The notes under the pieces: generated by a model
Database searches by the model: none
Seen by the model: only the letters and a program-made list of their open reading frames with translations
What the model was told of the DNA's origin: nothing
From: Streptomyces viridochromogenes DSM 40736
GTDB lineage: Bacteria; Actinomycetota; Actinomycetes; Streptomycetales; Streptomycetaceae
Assembly (NCBI RefSeq): GCF_000158955.1
Contig: NZ_GG657757.1
Location: 8,556,854-8,620,853, forward strand
Direction: 5' to 3'
DNA: 64,000 nucleotides
Position numbers and translations under genes: made by a program
Shown here: positions 34,409 through 42,601 of the stretch, piece by piece
Position numbering within the stretch: the first letter of the stretch is position 1
How the letters are laid out: each line of letters begins with the position of its first letter

Positions 34409-34798
34409 TGTAGGCGTGTCGCGAACGGCGTGTCGGTGAGAACCGACCGTGCACCCTTCCTGGCGAGGTCGTCGGTGCTCGCCCCGTCGGCACGCAGATG
34501 TGCGAGGCCGTGCGCCCATGGAGTTCGCCAGCGCACCGTACGAGCCACCCTGCGCGGCGTGCTGGCGCATGGCGGCGTCTCGGATTTCCTTCAGCTGCGT
34601 CAGCAGTCCGTCGGACATCAGGATGGTTGGTGGCTAACGCGCTCGAAGCCGCCCTGTCCGGCGACATCCCGAGATCGCCGCCGCGTACCTGCCGCAGAGC
34701 TTTTCCGGACCAAGAGCTCGTCCTTGGCTGTAGTTCGCGCAGGGCCCAGGCGGCTTCGAGGTTTCGCCCTCCTTTGCCAGGGCCGGGCGGCAACGTCT
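34409..34798. other. Intergenic region with a possible small HTH relic on the minus strand
   Basis: On the minus strand from ~34618 the frame MSDGLLTQLKEIRDAAMRQH, AAQGGSYGALANSMG looks like the first helices of a small sigma-like or HTH regulator, but it then loses similarity and lacks a ribosome site. Otherwise nothing is seen. Confidence 0.3.
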
Positions 34799-36133
34799 TC
34801 ATTTGTGGTCGCGCAGGAAGGTAGGGATCTCGTCGGGGATCGGGTAGTTCGGCAGGGGGGCTGGCTTGTCCTGAAGGAACGCAGTGATGACGGCGACAGC
34901 CCGGTCGTTGTTGTCGTCGAGGCCGTTCCACATGTGGTGTCCGACTCCAGGCATGTACTGCGTGCGCTGGAGGGCGGGGTCATTGGCAAGCGCGGCGGTC
35001 GCCCATTGACGGACCTGGGAGGAGCACTCGGCGATCATCAGCATCGCGGGGGTCCGTGAGCGCCTCAGTTGCGGGGCGATGGAGGGTGAGTCCTTGACCG
35101 TCTGCTGGATGCGGAGGCTGGCGGCGGGACTGAAGGAGAAGTTCTGTGCGGTGTCCTCGGTGGGGATGCGGTGAGCGTCGCGCGCGCAGTAGGCGGATGC
35201 GGTGTCGCTGCCGAGGTCGGCGGCGGTGAATGCGTTGTCGCCTTCGGCCTGCCCGATCAGTCCGGTGTCGGGGGTGAGAAGTCCGAGTCGCATGAGGCCG
35301 AATGACACGGCGTAGCGGGGAACGTGCGTCGATCGCGGTCCGGTCGGTGCCGGCGCGAGGCCCCGTGCGGATGCTCGGCCCTTGTGCCCGGCGATGTGTG
35401 CGGTGGGGCCGTCCATGGGCCCGGGCTCAGCGATGATCGCCCGGTGCAGGCGTGCGGCGACGCCAGGGTCGGCCAGGGCTCGGGTGAGCACGACTCCGCC
35501 TGAGGAGAATCCGAGGATGTCGACCTTGCCCTTGTCCAGGTGGTCGACGAAGGCGGCGAGGTCACGGACCGATCTGGAGATCGTGTACTGGTCCATGGTG
35601 AGGAGGTCGCTTCGTCCGCCACCGGCCTGTTCGTAGGCGTAGACGTCGTAGCCCTGGCGTGCCAGGAGTCGCAGAAACCGGTGGTCTTGCACCGAGATGC
35701 CGCGGACGGGTCCTCCGTGGAGGTACACGAACGGGACGGGATGCTGGGGGCCGGGGTTCGCGGGCGGGTAGTGATACACCGCGACCCGGCTGCCCGTGGC
35801 CAGGTTCCAGTGCTGAGTGGACACGAACGGCAGTGCGGGCGGGTACCGCCGGGCCGTCGGCACGGTCGGGATGCAGACCGTCGCCGTCAACGCCGCCGCG
35901 ACGATCACCGGCAGGAACGGCACGAGCCTCGCCCGCCAGGTGCGGTGCCGGCCCCGCCACAGCGCGAGGACAGTCCCGGCCCCGAGGGTCGTCAACCACG
36001 CGGCGAGCCCCGAACCTGCCCCGTCCGTGAGGGCGATCAGTGCAAGAAAGACGACGACCAGCGTCACGACGGCGGCCAGGGCCAGCAGTAAGCGTCCGGT
36101 GAAGCGGACGAGACGTATGGCGGACGTGGGCAC
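34799..36133 (-). CDS. Membrane-anchored alpha/beta hydrolase
   Basis: 444 aa from GTG 36133 with GGAGG upstream. Three N-terminal membrane segments (LVRFTGRLLLALAAVVTLVV, LAAWLTTLGAGTVLAL, LVPFLPVIVAAALTAT) are followed by an outward alpha/beta-hydrolase domain: YLHGGPVRG (oxyanion loop), DVYAYEQAGGGRSD, ILGFSSGGVVLTRAL (nucleophile Ser), a helical cap, then GVGHHMWNGLDDNN (catalytic His). The pattern resembles proline iminopeptidase-type hydrolases. The substrate is unknown. It is divergent from a TetR regulator, and the operator at 36156-36177 overlaps the region between the two starts, so it is probably repressed and ligand-inducible. Confidence 0.88.
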   Translation of the reverse strand: MPTSAIRLVRFTGRLLLALAAVVTLVVVFLALIALTDGAGSGLAAWLTTLGAGTVLALWRGRHRTWRARLVPFLPVIVAAALTATVCIPTVPTARRYPPALPFVSTQHWNLATGSRVAVYHYPPANPGPQHPVPFVYLHGGPVRGISVQDHRFLRLLARQGYDVYAYEQAGGGRSDLLTMDQYTISRSVRDLAAFVDHLDKGKVDILGFSSGGVVLTRALADPGVAARLHRAIIAEPGPMDGPTAHIAGHKGRASARGLAPAPTGPRSTHVPRYAVSFGLMRLGLLTPDTGLIGQAEGDNAFTAADLGSDTASAYCARDAHRIPTEDTAQNFSFSPAASLRIQQTVKDSPSIAPQLRRSRTPAMLMIAECSSQVRQWATAALANDPALQRTQYMPGVGHHMWNGLDDNNDRAVAVITAFLQDKPAPLPNYPIPDEIPTFLRDHK

Positions 36134-36155
36134 AGCGGACCTCCAACAGTTTCAG

Positions 36156-36177
36156 AACACCGTTTCAAAACGACGTT
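36156..36177. promoter_or_regulatory. TetR operator in the hydrolase/TetR divergent region
   Basis: AACACCGTTT (36156-36165) and AAACGACGTT (36168-36177) form an inverted repeat with 8 of 10 paired positions and a two-base spacer, between the starts at 36133 and 36202. Confidence 0.6.
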
Positions 36178-36201
36178 ATCAAAGAAGGTAGGCTGCTGAC
36201 C

Positions 36202-36819
36202 GTGGGTAGGCCCAGAACGAACGACGAGGCCGTCAGAGAGCGGCTCGTGGAGTGCGCGACCGAGATGCTCGCCACCCGTCCGCGAGAGTCGGTCACGGTC
36301 CGCGCCGTGGCCGCTGCTGCCGAGGCGTCGACGACGGCGGTGTACTCGTTGTTCGGTGGCAAGGACGGGCTGATCGGTGCGGTCCGCGACAGAGCCGTCG
36401 CCGGCCTGTTCCAGGATGTGTCGGCGGTGCAGACGTCCGCGGACCCTCTCGCCTACCTCTACGCTCTGGCCGTCGCCTACCGTCGTTGGGGGTGCGGACA
36501 CAGCCACCTGTACACGGTGCTCTTCGGCGGTGTGCAGTCCTTCGACCCGTCGGGAGAGGTCGGTGCCAGTGACCCGATCCGTCCGCTCCTCTCAGCAATC
36601 GATCGTGCCTTGACGGCGTCCGTCCTCGCTGGCGACGCAACGGCGATCGCCCTGTCGATCTGGGCAACCCTGCACGGGCTCGTGACCCTCGAACTGGCCG
36701 GAGCCCTCGACGCCACCACGGCCGAGGCCGCATTCCGCTCGTCGATTCACGCCACGCTGCGCGGATGGACGACCGCGGAGGTGTTCCGCAGTCTTCGCCA
36801 AGCCGAACTCGCTCGGTGA
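36202..36819 (+). CDS. TetR family transcriptional regulator
   Basis: 205 aa from GTG 36202. The DNA-binding domain (~1-60) starts MGRPRTNDEAVRERLVECAT and has VTVRAVAAAAEASTTAVYSL, FGGKDGLIGAV, the usual TetR helix-turn-helix. The ligand domain ends with a WHG-type segment (ALSIWATLHGLVTLELAGAL), typical of the TetR_C_33/WHG subgroup. It is divergent from the hydrolase gene and probably represses it and itself at 36156-36177. Confidence 0.9.
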   Translation: MGRPRTNDEAVRERLVECATEMLATRPRESVTVRAVAAAAEASTTAVYSLFGGKDGLIGAVRDRAVAGLFQDVSAVQTSADPLAYLYALAVAYRRWGCGHSHLYTVLFGGVQSFDPSGEVGASDPIRPLLSAIDRALTASVLAGDATAIALSIWATLHGLVTLELAGALDATTAEAAFRSSIHATLRGWTTAEVFRSLRQAELAR

Positions 36820-36837
36820 CAGGACCAGGGCCGGTAT

Positions 36838-37117
36838 CCGGACTCTCTCGATCCTGGCTGAAGCAGTGGTGAGCTTGGCCATCGCGGCGTCAAAGCTGAC
36901 TTGAACTTCCTCGGCCTCGCCAAGCCAGCCGTTGGCGCGGGCCTCACGAATTGCGCTCGTGGAGGTTCTGGATGATCTCCAGGAGGCGGGGCCGCTGGCG
37001 AGGATCCATCTGGAGGACCGGACAACGGATGCAGGCGTGCTGGATCTTGCCGCCGTTGGCGTCGCGAAGGCGCTTGATGATGCTGGCCAGGACGCTGGCG
37101 AGTTCGGGGCTGACCAG
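36838..37117 (-). pseudogene. Internally deleted tyrosine-recombinase (integrase) remnant
   Basis: On the minus strand VSPELASVLASIIKRLRDAN is joined directly to QHACIRCPVLQMDPRQRPRL, LEIIQNLHERN, then after a frame change IREARANGWLGEAEEVQVSF. These are the middle and C-terminal parts of the large site-specific integrases common in actinomycetes, in which a zinc-cysteine CIRCP motif and the REARANGWLGE helix close the protein. The catalytic core with HxxR and Tyr, which should sit between the first two pieces, has been deleted, so it is inactive. Confidence 0.7.
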
Positions 37118-37137
37118 CACCCCGCCACCGCAGCCCC

Positions 37138-37290
37138 CGCGTGGTTGGCGTGGACGAATACGCCCAGCACAAGGGCCGTATCTACGGGACCGTGCTGGTC
37201 GACGTCGAGACACGTCGCCCGGTCGACCTCCTTCCCGACCGGGGGGGGACACGCTCGAGGTCTGGCTCGCGGGCTGGTGTCTCGGGAGAA
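37138..37290 (+). pseudogene. ISL3-family transposase fragment
   Basis: VVGVDEYAQHKGRIYGTVLV, DVETRRPVDLLPDR is the first catalytic-Asp block of ISL3 transposases (V.GVDE.A.RKG..YGT.LVD...RR..DLLPDR). A run of Gs near 37241 breaks the frame; the other frame continues GDTLEVWLAG. No other part of the element is visible. Confidence 0.75.
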
Positions 37291-37390
37291 AGACAGGGGC
37301 TGACGTTTACCCGGACCATCACCACTCGGGTTCCACCGCGTTCCCTGCCCTCAACTCTCCCACGGGGAGGCAGAACCAAGCCCGCGGCGT

Positions 37391-37771
37391 TCAGGGCGAC
37401 CTGGTGACGGGTGCGCTGGACAGGCAGTCGTGCACCATAGACAGGAGCTCCTGGTCCGTGAGACCGAACTCTCGCGCCTGGGTAACGAGACCGTGCACGG
37501 CCTCGGTGAGCCGTGCCTGGTCCGCGATGCCGGGCGCCGCGGTGATCACCGCGCCCCGGCCACGGCGCAGCTCGATCAGGCCCTCGTCACGCAGTCGCTG
37601 GTAACCGCGGAGAACTGTGTGCACGTTGACGCCCAGCGACTCGGCGACCTCGCGGGCAGGCGGCAGTCGCTCTCCCGGGGCTGCCGTGCCGTTGGCGATT
37701 GCTCCCCGTACACAGGCGGCGATCTGCTCGCCCAGCGGCACGGGAGAACTCGGAAGCACCCGAAACAGCAT
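37391..37771 (-). CDS. GntR family regulator (YtrA-type, short)
   Basis: 126 aa from ATG 37771. The winged helix is complete: PLGEQIAACVRGAIANGTAA, PGERLPPAREVAESLGVNVH, TVLRGYQRLRDEGLIELRRG, RGAVI. The C-terminal part (~40 residues, EAVHGLVTQAREFGLTDQEL) is the short helical tail of the YtrA subfamily, which usually controls adjacent transporter or membrane-protein genes. It begins six bases after the stop of the DUF1648 membrane protein gene, so both are one operon and the regulator probably acts on it. Confidence 0.92.
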   Translation of the reverse strand: MLFRVLPSSPVPLGEQIAACVRGAIANGTAAPGERLPPAREVAESLGVNVHTVLRGYQRLRDEGLIELRRGRGAVITAAPGIADQARLTEAVHGLVTQAREFGLTDQELLSMVHDCLSSAPVTRSP

Positions 37772-37777
37772 TCCTAC

Positions 37778-38725
37778 TCACGCTCCCGCCACGTGGCGAT
37801 TTACCAGGCCGTTGAGCAGCGCAGCTGCGGTCGTCGAGTCGTCGACGGTGACCACGTATTCGCGTCCCCCTGCCGTGCGGACCGATAGCGCTTCCCCCGA
37901 ACGCAACACCACGCCCCGCCGGTTCGGGCGTATCCGATAGCCCCAGCCGCCGAAGTCCCCCATAGCGTTGACCTGGATGCTGCTGGCCCTGACGATGCTG
38001 CCGAGCGGCAGGGCCAGGCGAGGCCTGGGCAGGACCGTCGAGGCAACGGTAAGTCCGCGCCGGTCGACGGTAACCCGGACACCGGCGAACGGTGCACAGG
38101 TAAGACCCAGGACGAGCGGCAGGAGTCCCGCCTGCCAGGGACCGAACGCCACGGCGAACAGCCCGCAGAGTGTGACGACGCTGGCCGGGAACAGCAGTGC
38201 GCGGGAGATTATGGTGCGACTCCAGGCCGCAGCCTCGCCCTCGGTCAGCAGTAGGGCAGGGGACAGCCTCCTCGTGGACGCGGAGCGCGGCCCGCCGCTC
38301 GTCAACCACCAGGTCAGCGCGCCGGTGGCCAGGCCCGCGAGCAGTAGAACGGCCATATGCCACATCGGCAGTTGCACTTCAGTCGGATCCTGGACGTCCG
38401 TGTTGACAAGGACGGTGAGGACTAAGGGATAGCCGAGCGTGACTGCTGTGCCTGCGCCGATCGCGGCGGTCAACCTCGCCCCACGGCTCTCCTTGGAGAC
38501 CAGGGTCAGCACTGTGAACAGCAGCCCAAGACCAACGAGCAGGCCACTGCCGAACCACAGCGCGGCGGTCCGGCTCGTGAAGCCGTCAGCCCCACCATCC
38601 CCCGAGAAGTGGGTGGCGATCCGCCCGGGCAGCCGGTCGTAGCTCGCCAGAAAGATACCGACGTAGGCGGCAGTAGCGACGCCGAACGGAACGGCCGTCA
38701 GGGTGCACCTGCGAATGACGGTCAT
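37778..38725 (-). CDS. DUF1648 membrane protein
   Basis: 315 aa from ATG 38725; AAAGGG four bases upstream decides against ATG 38743. The DUF1648 signature is YDRLPGRIATHFSGDGGADG, FTSR. Membrane segments are near 10-28, 60-80, 90-108, 125-145 and 175-215 (VVTLCGLFAVAFGPWQAGLL, PLVLGLTC). The C-terminal ~100 residues (VTVDRRGLTVASTVLPRPRL, SIQVNAMGDFGGWGYRI) form a soluble PH-like domain. Such proteins accompany short GntR regulators, as here, and are thought to act in envelope stress or transport; the function is not known. Confidence 0.85.
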   Translation of the reverse strand: MTVIRRCTLTAVPFGVATAAYVGIFLASYDRLPGRIATHFSGDGGADGFTSRTAALWFGSGLLVGLGLLFTVLTLVSKESRGARLTAAIGAGTAVTLGYPLVLTVLVNTDVQDPTEVQLPMWHMAVLLLAGLATGALTWWLTSGGPRSASTRRLSPALLLTEGEAAAWSRTIISRALLFPASVVTLCGLFAVAFGPWQAGLLPLVLGLTCAPFAGVRVTVDRRGLTVASTVLPRPRLALPLGSIVRASSIQVNAMGDFGGWGYRIRPNRRGVVLRSGEALSVRTAGGREYVVTVDDSTTAAALLNGLVNRHVAGA

Positions 38726-38760
38726 GACGCCCTTTCGTGTCATTGTTCCACCCGCTGCCC

Positions 38761-38956
38761 TCGACGGGCGTGCCCCAGGCCGGACAGATGCCGGCCTTCG
38801 GGGACGCGCGGGCCAGCGCCCTGCTCGCGAAGGCCGCCGCGGCCGGGCTGAAGCCGAAGTCGGACACCGAACTGCTGCCCGTGCTGCTGGAGCTGACCGG
38901 CTCGAACATCCCAGTCAACAAGTGGCCGACCCAGCTGAAGTGCCTGTTTCGGGCTC
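38761..38956 (+). pseudogene. Orphan coding fragment of unknown family
   Basis: The frame GVPQAGQMPAFGDARASALL, AKAAAAGLKPKSDTELLPVL, LELTGSNIPVNKWP shows strong coding bias (nearly every third base G or C) but has no start, ribosome site or recognisable family. It ends abruptly in ARGPGS. It is likely a piece of a former gene. Confidence 0.35.
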
Positions 38957-39035
38957 GAGGGCCAGGTTCCTGTGACGCAGGTCACGGAGAAACGGTGACA
39001 GGGTGTTGTCGCGGACAGCTGCGACTGTCGACGGC

Positions 39036-39974
39036 ATGACGATCATCGATAAGGACTGCCTCGCCGAGACCCTGGCATTCAACGAGCAATTCGCGGCTGC
39101 TGCCGCGAGCCGTCCCACTCGCGGGGAAGCGCCGGACGCAACCGTGCTGGCGCTCCTGCGGCGTAACCGACTCGGCGGCCACACACCACCGGTGAGACTG
39201 TCGCACGGCCAAGACCGCGTCATAGCAGGCGGGGTGAAGGTCCGGGCGTTCGTGCCCGACCACGTCGACGGCATATACCTGCACATACACGGGGGTGGCT
39301 GGGCGTTTGGCTCTGCGGACGGGCAGGACGAGAAGTTGTGGCAGCTTGCCGTGAAGGCACGGCTGGCCGTAGCGAGCGTGGAGTACCGCCTGGCGCCGGA
39401 GCACCCGTTCCCCGCCGGACCCGACGACTGCGAAGCGGCCGCCCGGTGGCTCGTGGAGAACGCTGCAGCTGAGTTCGGCACCGGGCGGCTGCTGATCGGT
39501 GGCGAATCGGCCGGCGCCCACCTGAGTGTCGTGACACTGCTGCGCCTTCGCGACCGGCACGGCATCACTGGCGCGTTCCGGGCGGCCAACCTGCTCTTTG
39601 GTCCCTACGACCTGTCGATGACACCGAGCCAACGGTCGTTCGGCGCCAAGCGGCTGCTGAGCAATACCGACTCGGTGCGCGGCAGCTATGAGCTGTTCAC
39701 ACCCGGGATGGGGGCGGAGCAGCGCCGCGCCCCGGAGGTCTCGCCGCTCTTCGCCGACCTGACCGGCCTGCCGCCCGCCCGGATCGTCGTCGGCACCGAG
39801 GACCCGCTGCTGGACGACTCACTGTTTCTGGCCCAGCGATGCCAAGCGGCGGGTACGCCCGTGCAGCTCGTCGTCGTCGCCGGCGCGATGCACGGCTTCA
39901 CTCTGTTCCCGCTGACCATCACCGAGCGGGAACAGACGCGTGAGCGGGAGTTCCTGGCCACGGCGGGACGGTAA
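39036..39974 (+). CDS. Alpha/beta hydrolase of the HSL (hormone-sensitive lipase) family
   Basis: 312 aa from ATG 39036 (weak ribosome site; GTG 39003 is the alternative). Motifs in order: YLHIHGGGWAFGSADG (HGGG oxyanion loop), VASVEYRLAPEHPFPAGPDD, LLIGGESAGAHLSVVTLL (nucleophile Ser in GESAG), IVVGTEDPLLDDSLFLAQRC (catalytic Asp region), and VVAGAMHGFTLFPLT (catalytic His). These are all HSL-type esterase features; the enzyme likely hydrolyses a short acyl ester. No signal peptide is seen. A WYL regulator starts ten bases after its stop. Confidence 0.88.
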   Translation: MTIIDKDCLAETLAFNEQFAAAAASRPTRGEAPDATVLALLRRNRLGGHTPPVRLSHGQDRVIAGGVKVRAFVPDHVDGIYLHIHGGGWAFGSADGQDEKLWQLAVKARLAVASVEYRLAPEHPFPAGPDDCEAAARWLVENAAAEFGTGRLLIGGESAGAHLSVVTLLRLRDRHGITGAFRAANLLFGPYDLSMTPSQRSFGAKRLLSNTDSVRGSYELFTPGMGAEQRRAPEVSPLFADLTGLPPARIVVGTEDPLLDDSLFLAQRCQAAGTPVQLVVVAGAMHGFTLFPLTITEREQTREREFLATAGR

Positions 39975-39984
39975 CGTCGGCCGG

Positions 39985-40710
39985 ATGAATCGCACTGCCC
40001 GGCTCTATGCGCTGGTGGAAGAGTTGCGCGCGGCAGCGCCGCGGCCGCTGACAGTCGCGGCGCTCGCCGCACGGTTCGAGGTCAGCACGCGCACGGTGCA
40101 GCGCGACCTCCAGGCGCTGATGGAGTCCGGTGTCCCGGTGCGCACCACACCGGGACGCGGCGGGGGCTGGACGATCGATCCGGCGATGACGCTGCCCCCG
40201 ATCCACGTCACCGCCGATGAAGCCTCGGCGTTGGCCGCCGCGCTGGCCGCGGCCGACGCTTCCGTCCCCTACGCCGGGGCGGCCCGCACGGCGTACCAGA
40301 AGATCGCGGCATCGATGACCGGTCCTGCCTCGGCGGCGGCCCGGGAACTGGCCGTACGGATCGTCGCGCTGCCGTCGCGGACCGACTCCGCAGTCCGCAC
40401 CACAGTGGAACAGGCCCTCACTCACACTATGGTGCTGCGGCTGTCCTACATCGACTCAGCAGGAACCGAAAGCGACCGCGTAGTGGAACCGGCCGGACTG
40501 CTCACCGCCGACGGCCGCTGGTACCTCATCGCCTGGTGTCGCACACGGCGGGCCGGCCGAGGCTTCCGGCTGGACCGGATCGCAGCGGCGGCTCCAACCG
40601 GTGAGCAAGCGCAGCCCCATGACCTGGCCGAACTGCTACTCGGCTCGGCCGCCGCCGGTGCGGTGCAGCCCACCGCGCTGGCCTCACTCACGTCCGGGCC
40701 TGACTCGTGA
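39985..40710 (+). CDS. WYL-domain (DeoR/HTH_11-type) transcriptional regulator
   Basis: 241 aa from ATG 39985. HTH_11 is residues ~1-55 (RLYALVEELRAAAPRPLTVA, ALAARFEVSTRTVQRDLQAL). The WYL domain follows (VLRLSYIDSAGTESDRVVEP, GLLTADGRWYLIAWCRTRRA, FRLDRI), which binds nucleotides or other ligands. It starts ten bases after the HSL-family hydrolase stop, in the same transcript, and likely controls it. Confidence 0.92.
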   Translation: MNRTARLYALVEELRAAAPRPLTVAALAARFEVSTRTVQRDLQALMESGVPVRTTPGRGGGWTIDPAMTLPPIHVTADEASALAAALAAADASVPYAGAARTAYQKIAASMTGPASAAARELAVRIVALPSRTDSAVRTTVEQALTHTMVLRLSYIDSAGTESDRVVEPAGLLTADGRWYLIAWCRTRRAGRGFRLDRIAAAAPTGEQAQPHDLAELLLGSAAAGAVQPTALASLTSGPDS

Positions 40711-40810
40711 ATTGCGCAGCACGGTTGGAGGTCGTCTCCACAGCGGGAACAGGGCCGAGCCGGCCCTTCCGTCGATTGCTTCAGGAGCCCTTTCGTCGGT
40801 GCATCAGGCT

Positions 40811-40923
40811 TGGCGGGCGGGGCTGACTGCTGGGTACGGCATCGCCACCCGCTACGAGAAGCCGCCACCATCTACTTGGCCGGACTCCACATCGCAGGCA
40901 TCTTCCTATGGTCCGCCCGTTGA
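40811..40923 (+). pseudogene. IS5-family transposase C-terminal remnant
   Basis: WRAGLTAGYGIATRYEK is followed after a frame change at ~40860 by AATIYLAGLHIAGIFLWSAR to TGA 40921-40923. This is the end of IS5-type transposases in Streptomyces (R.A..YL.G.H.A.IF.WSAR). The rest of the element is absent. A similar end lies on the minus strand at 55979-56037. Confidence 0.7.
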
Positions 40924-40957
40924 TCCAAACGAAAGTCCCTAGGTGGCAGCTGCGATG

Positions 40958-42601
40958 TCATGGGATCTGGGCCGGAACAATGATCAGCTTGTCGGCGATT
41001 GCGCCGTTGTCCAGGAGGACGACGTCTGCGGCTGTGACACGGAAGCCAGCTTTGGAAAGGATGCTCGCGTACTCGCCGGTCCCTAGAACGTGCTCGGCCC
41101 GCAGTGAGGTGGTCAAGTCGAGTACCTCGGCGGCGTCCTTTGCCCCGCGGCCGGTGCCGAAAGTGATCTCGAGCAGGTCGAAGCGCACCATGCGGTTGGG
41201 GCTGACGCGGACCGAGGTCTCGATGAACAGCGCACGCTGGGTCTGGCCCCGCAGAGAATCAAGGAAGCGGCGTGTCAGGACTCCGCGGACGAAGGGTAGA
41301 GCGCGTCCCCCTCGGGCGATCTTGATCGTCGCGGGGTAGATCGTGCGCTGGAACTTGTAGCCGGCGCGGCGGCGGACCTCGCGCGACAGGCTGGAGAAGA
41401 CACGTCCTTCGACCTTGGCCTGCTGGGCTTGCTCCCACGCGGCGTCTTGGCGTTCCCAAGCTGCGGCTGTACGAGCGTCGACGGGTTCACAGTAGAGATC
41501 GTCCGGTGCCGGCTGAGGATCCCCGGAGGGTCGGCCGCGCTGGCCTCCCACGTTGTCATCGGGATCGAATTCGCTCAATGGATCCCGCTGACCGGTGCTG
41601 CCTTGACGGCCGCCACGGCCTGGGCGGCTCTCCGTACCTTCGCTGCTGCGCGGCGGCCGACTGAAGACGACTGTCGAACTGATGCCGCCGACGACCACGA
41701 GCTGCTCGAGTACCTGCTGCCAGCCGAACATGCGGATGGCCGGCAGCGTGAGCGCACGTGTGCCGCTCAGCGCGATCGCGCCGCCGGCCAGGGGCGGGCC
41801 TCCTCCTCTGCCCCCCGACAGTGCCGCGACCCCCAGCTCGTAGACACCGTAGGTGAGCATCGCGGCGTCCAGCACGTTGATCACCTTGCGGACCCACGGT
41901 GCCCACTCACGCGCCTTTGCCTCCAGCCGCTCAAATGCTGTCCTGGTCGTTGTCAGCGCAGGCTGGACGGCTGAGAGCGTCTGCCCGAGCAACTCGCTCC
42001 GGCGGCCCTCCAGCACGCCCAGAGCATTGCGCAAGACCGGATCGGTAACCGTCTCGATCACCTGCAGCGACAGTTGACGCAGCTGCGTCGACGGGATGCC
42101 GGCCCAGAACAACGCATAGAGGGCCGTTGCGACGTTTGTATCCCAGCGCACTGCGTCGGTGGCCACGACGCAGGCGTAGAGGACATCGGCCAGGCGGCGG
42201 CGCAACTGCGGGTTGTCGGGTGCTGCGCCATAGGCCGAGAGCGCTTGGCGCGCTGTGTCGAGCGCCAGGCGCAGAAACTTCTGATGCCGCTCGGTAGGCT
42301 GACGGACCAGTTGGTCGAAGCCGTCGAATACCTGGCTGTCCATTGTGCCGAGGCCGAAGAAGGACCGCGCTAGGGCGGAAACCGACCGTTCCATGTCCTG
42401 GCGGCCCGCCCACTCGCTGGAGATCGCGTCGCGCTCGGCGTCCAGGCGAGTAAGGATCTGCGCGGCAGCGTGGACGATTGTCTGGTCGACTGCCATGAGG
42501 CCGAGGGGCCTCGCTGGCGGTCCGGCCGGGGGAGGTTGACCGGCCGACGTGTCGGACGCGACTGCGGGGGTGGGCAGTGAATGCCCCGCTGGGTCAGCCA
42601 C
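40958..42601 (-). CDS. Unknown protein, second gene of a two-gene operon
   Basis: 547 aa from GTG 42601, whose first codons overlap the stop of the 918-aa gene by eight bases (GTGGCTGA), so the two are translationally coupled; an ATG codon (MAVDQTIVHAA) about 22 codons later is the alternative start. The N-terminal ~250 residues are helical (AVDQTIVHAAAQILTRLDAE, LYACVVATDAVRWDTNVATA). A hydrophobic region ~255-325 (INVLDAAMLTYGVYELGVAA, LEQLVVVGGISSTVVF) could be a membrane part. A linker of low complexity (~330-385) leads to a conserved-looking C-terminal domain: KFQRTIYPATIKIARGGRAL, RALFIETSVRVSPNRMVRFD, LLEITFGTGRG, EVLDLTTSLRAEHVLGTGEY. The D/E pattern (RFDLLE..., AEVLDLT) recalls toxin-type nuclease domains, but this is only a guess. 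The family is not recognised. Confidence 0.6.
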   Translation of the reverse strand: MADPAGHSLPTPAVASDTSAGQPPPAGPPARPLGLMAVDQTIVHAAAQILTRLDAERDAISSEWAGRQDMERSVSALARSFFGLGTMDSQVFDGFDQLVRQPTERHQKFLRLALDTARQALSAYGAAPDNPQLRRRLADVLYACVVATDAVRWDTNVATALYALFWAGIPSTQLRQLSLQVIETVTDPVLRNALGVLEGRRSELLGQTLSAVQPALTTTRTAFERLEAKAREWAPWVRKVINVLDAAMLTYGVYELGVAALSGGRGGGPPLAGGAIALSGTRALTLPAIRMFGWQQVLEQLVVVGGISSTVVFSRPPRSSEGTESRPGRGGRQGSTGQRDPLSEFDPDDNVGGQRGRPSGDPQPAPDDLYCEPVDARTAAAWERQDAAWEQAQQAKVEGRVFSSLSREVRRRAGYKFQRTIYPATIKIARGGRALPFVRGVLTRRFLDSLRGQTQRALFIETSVRVSPNRMVRFDLLEITFGTGRGAKDAAEVLDLTTSLRAEHVLGTGEYASILSKAGFRVTAADVVLLDNGAIADKLIIVPAQIP

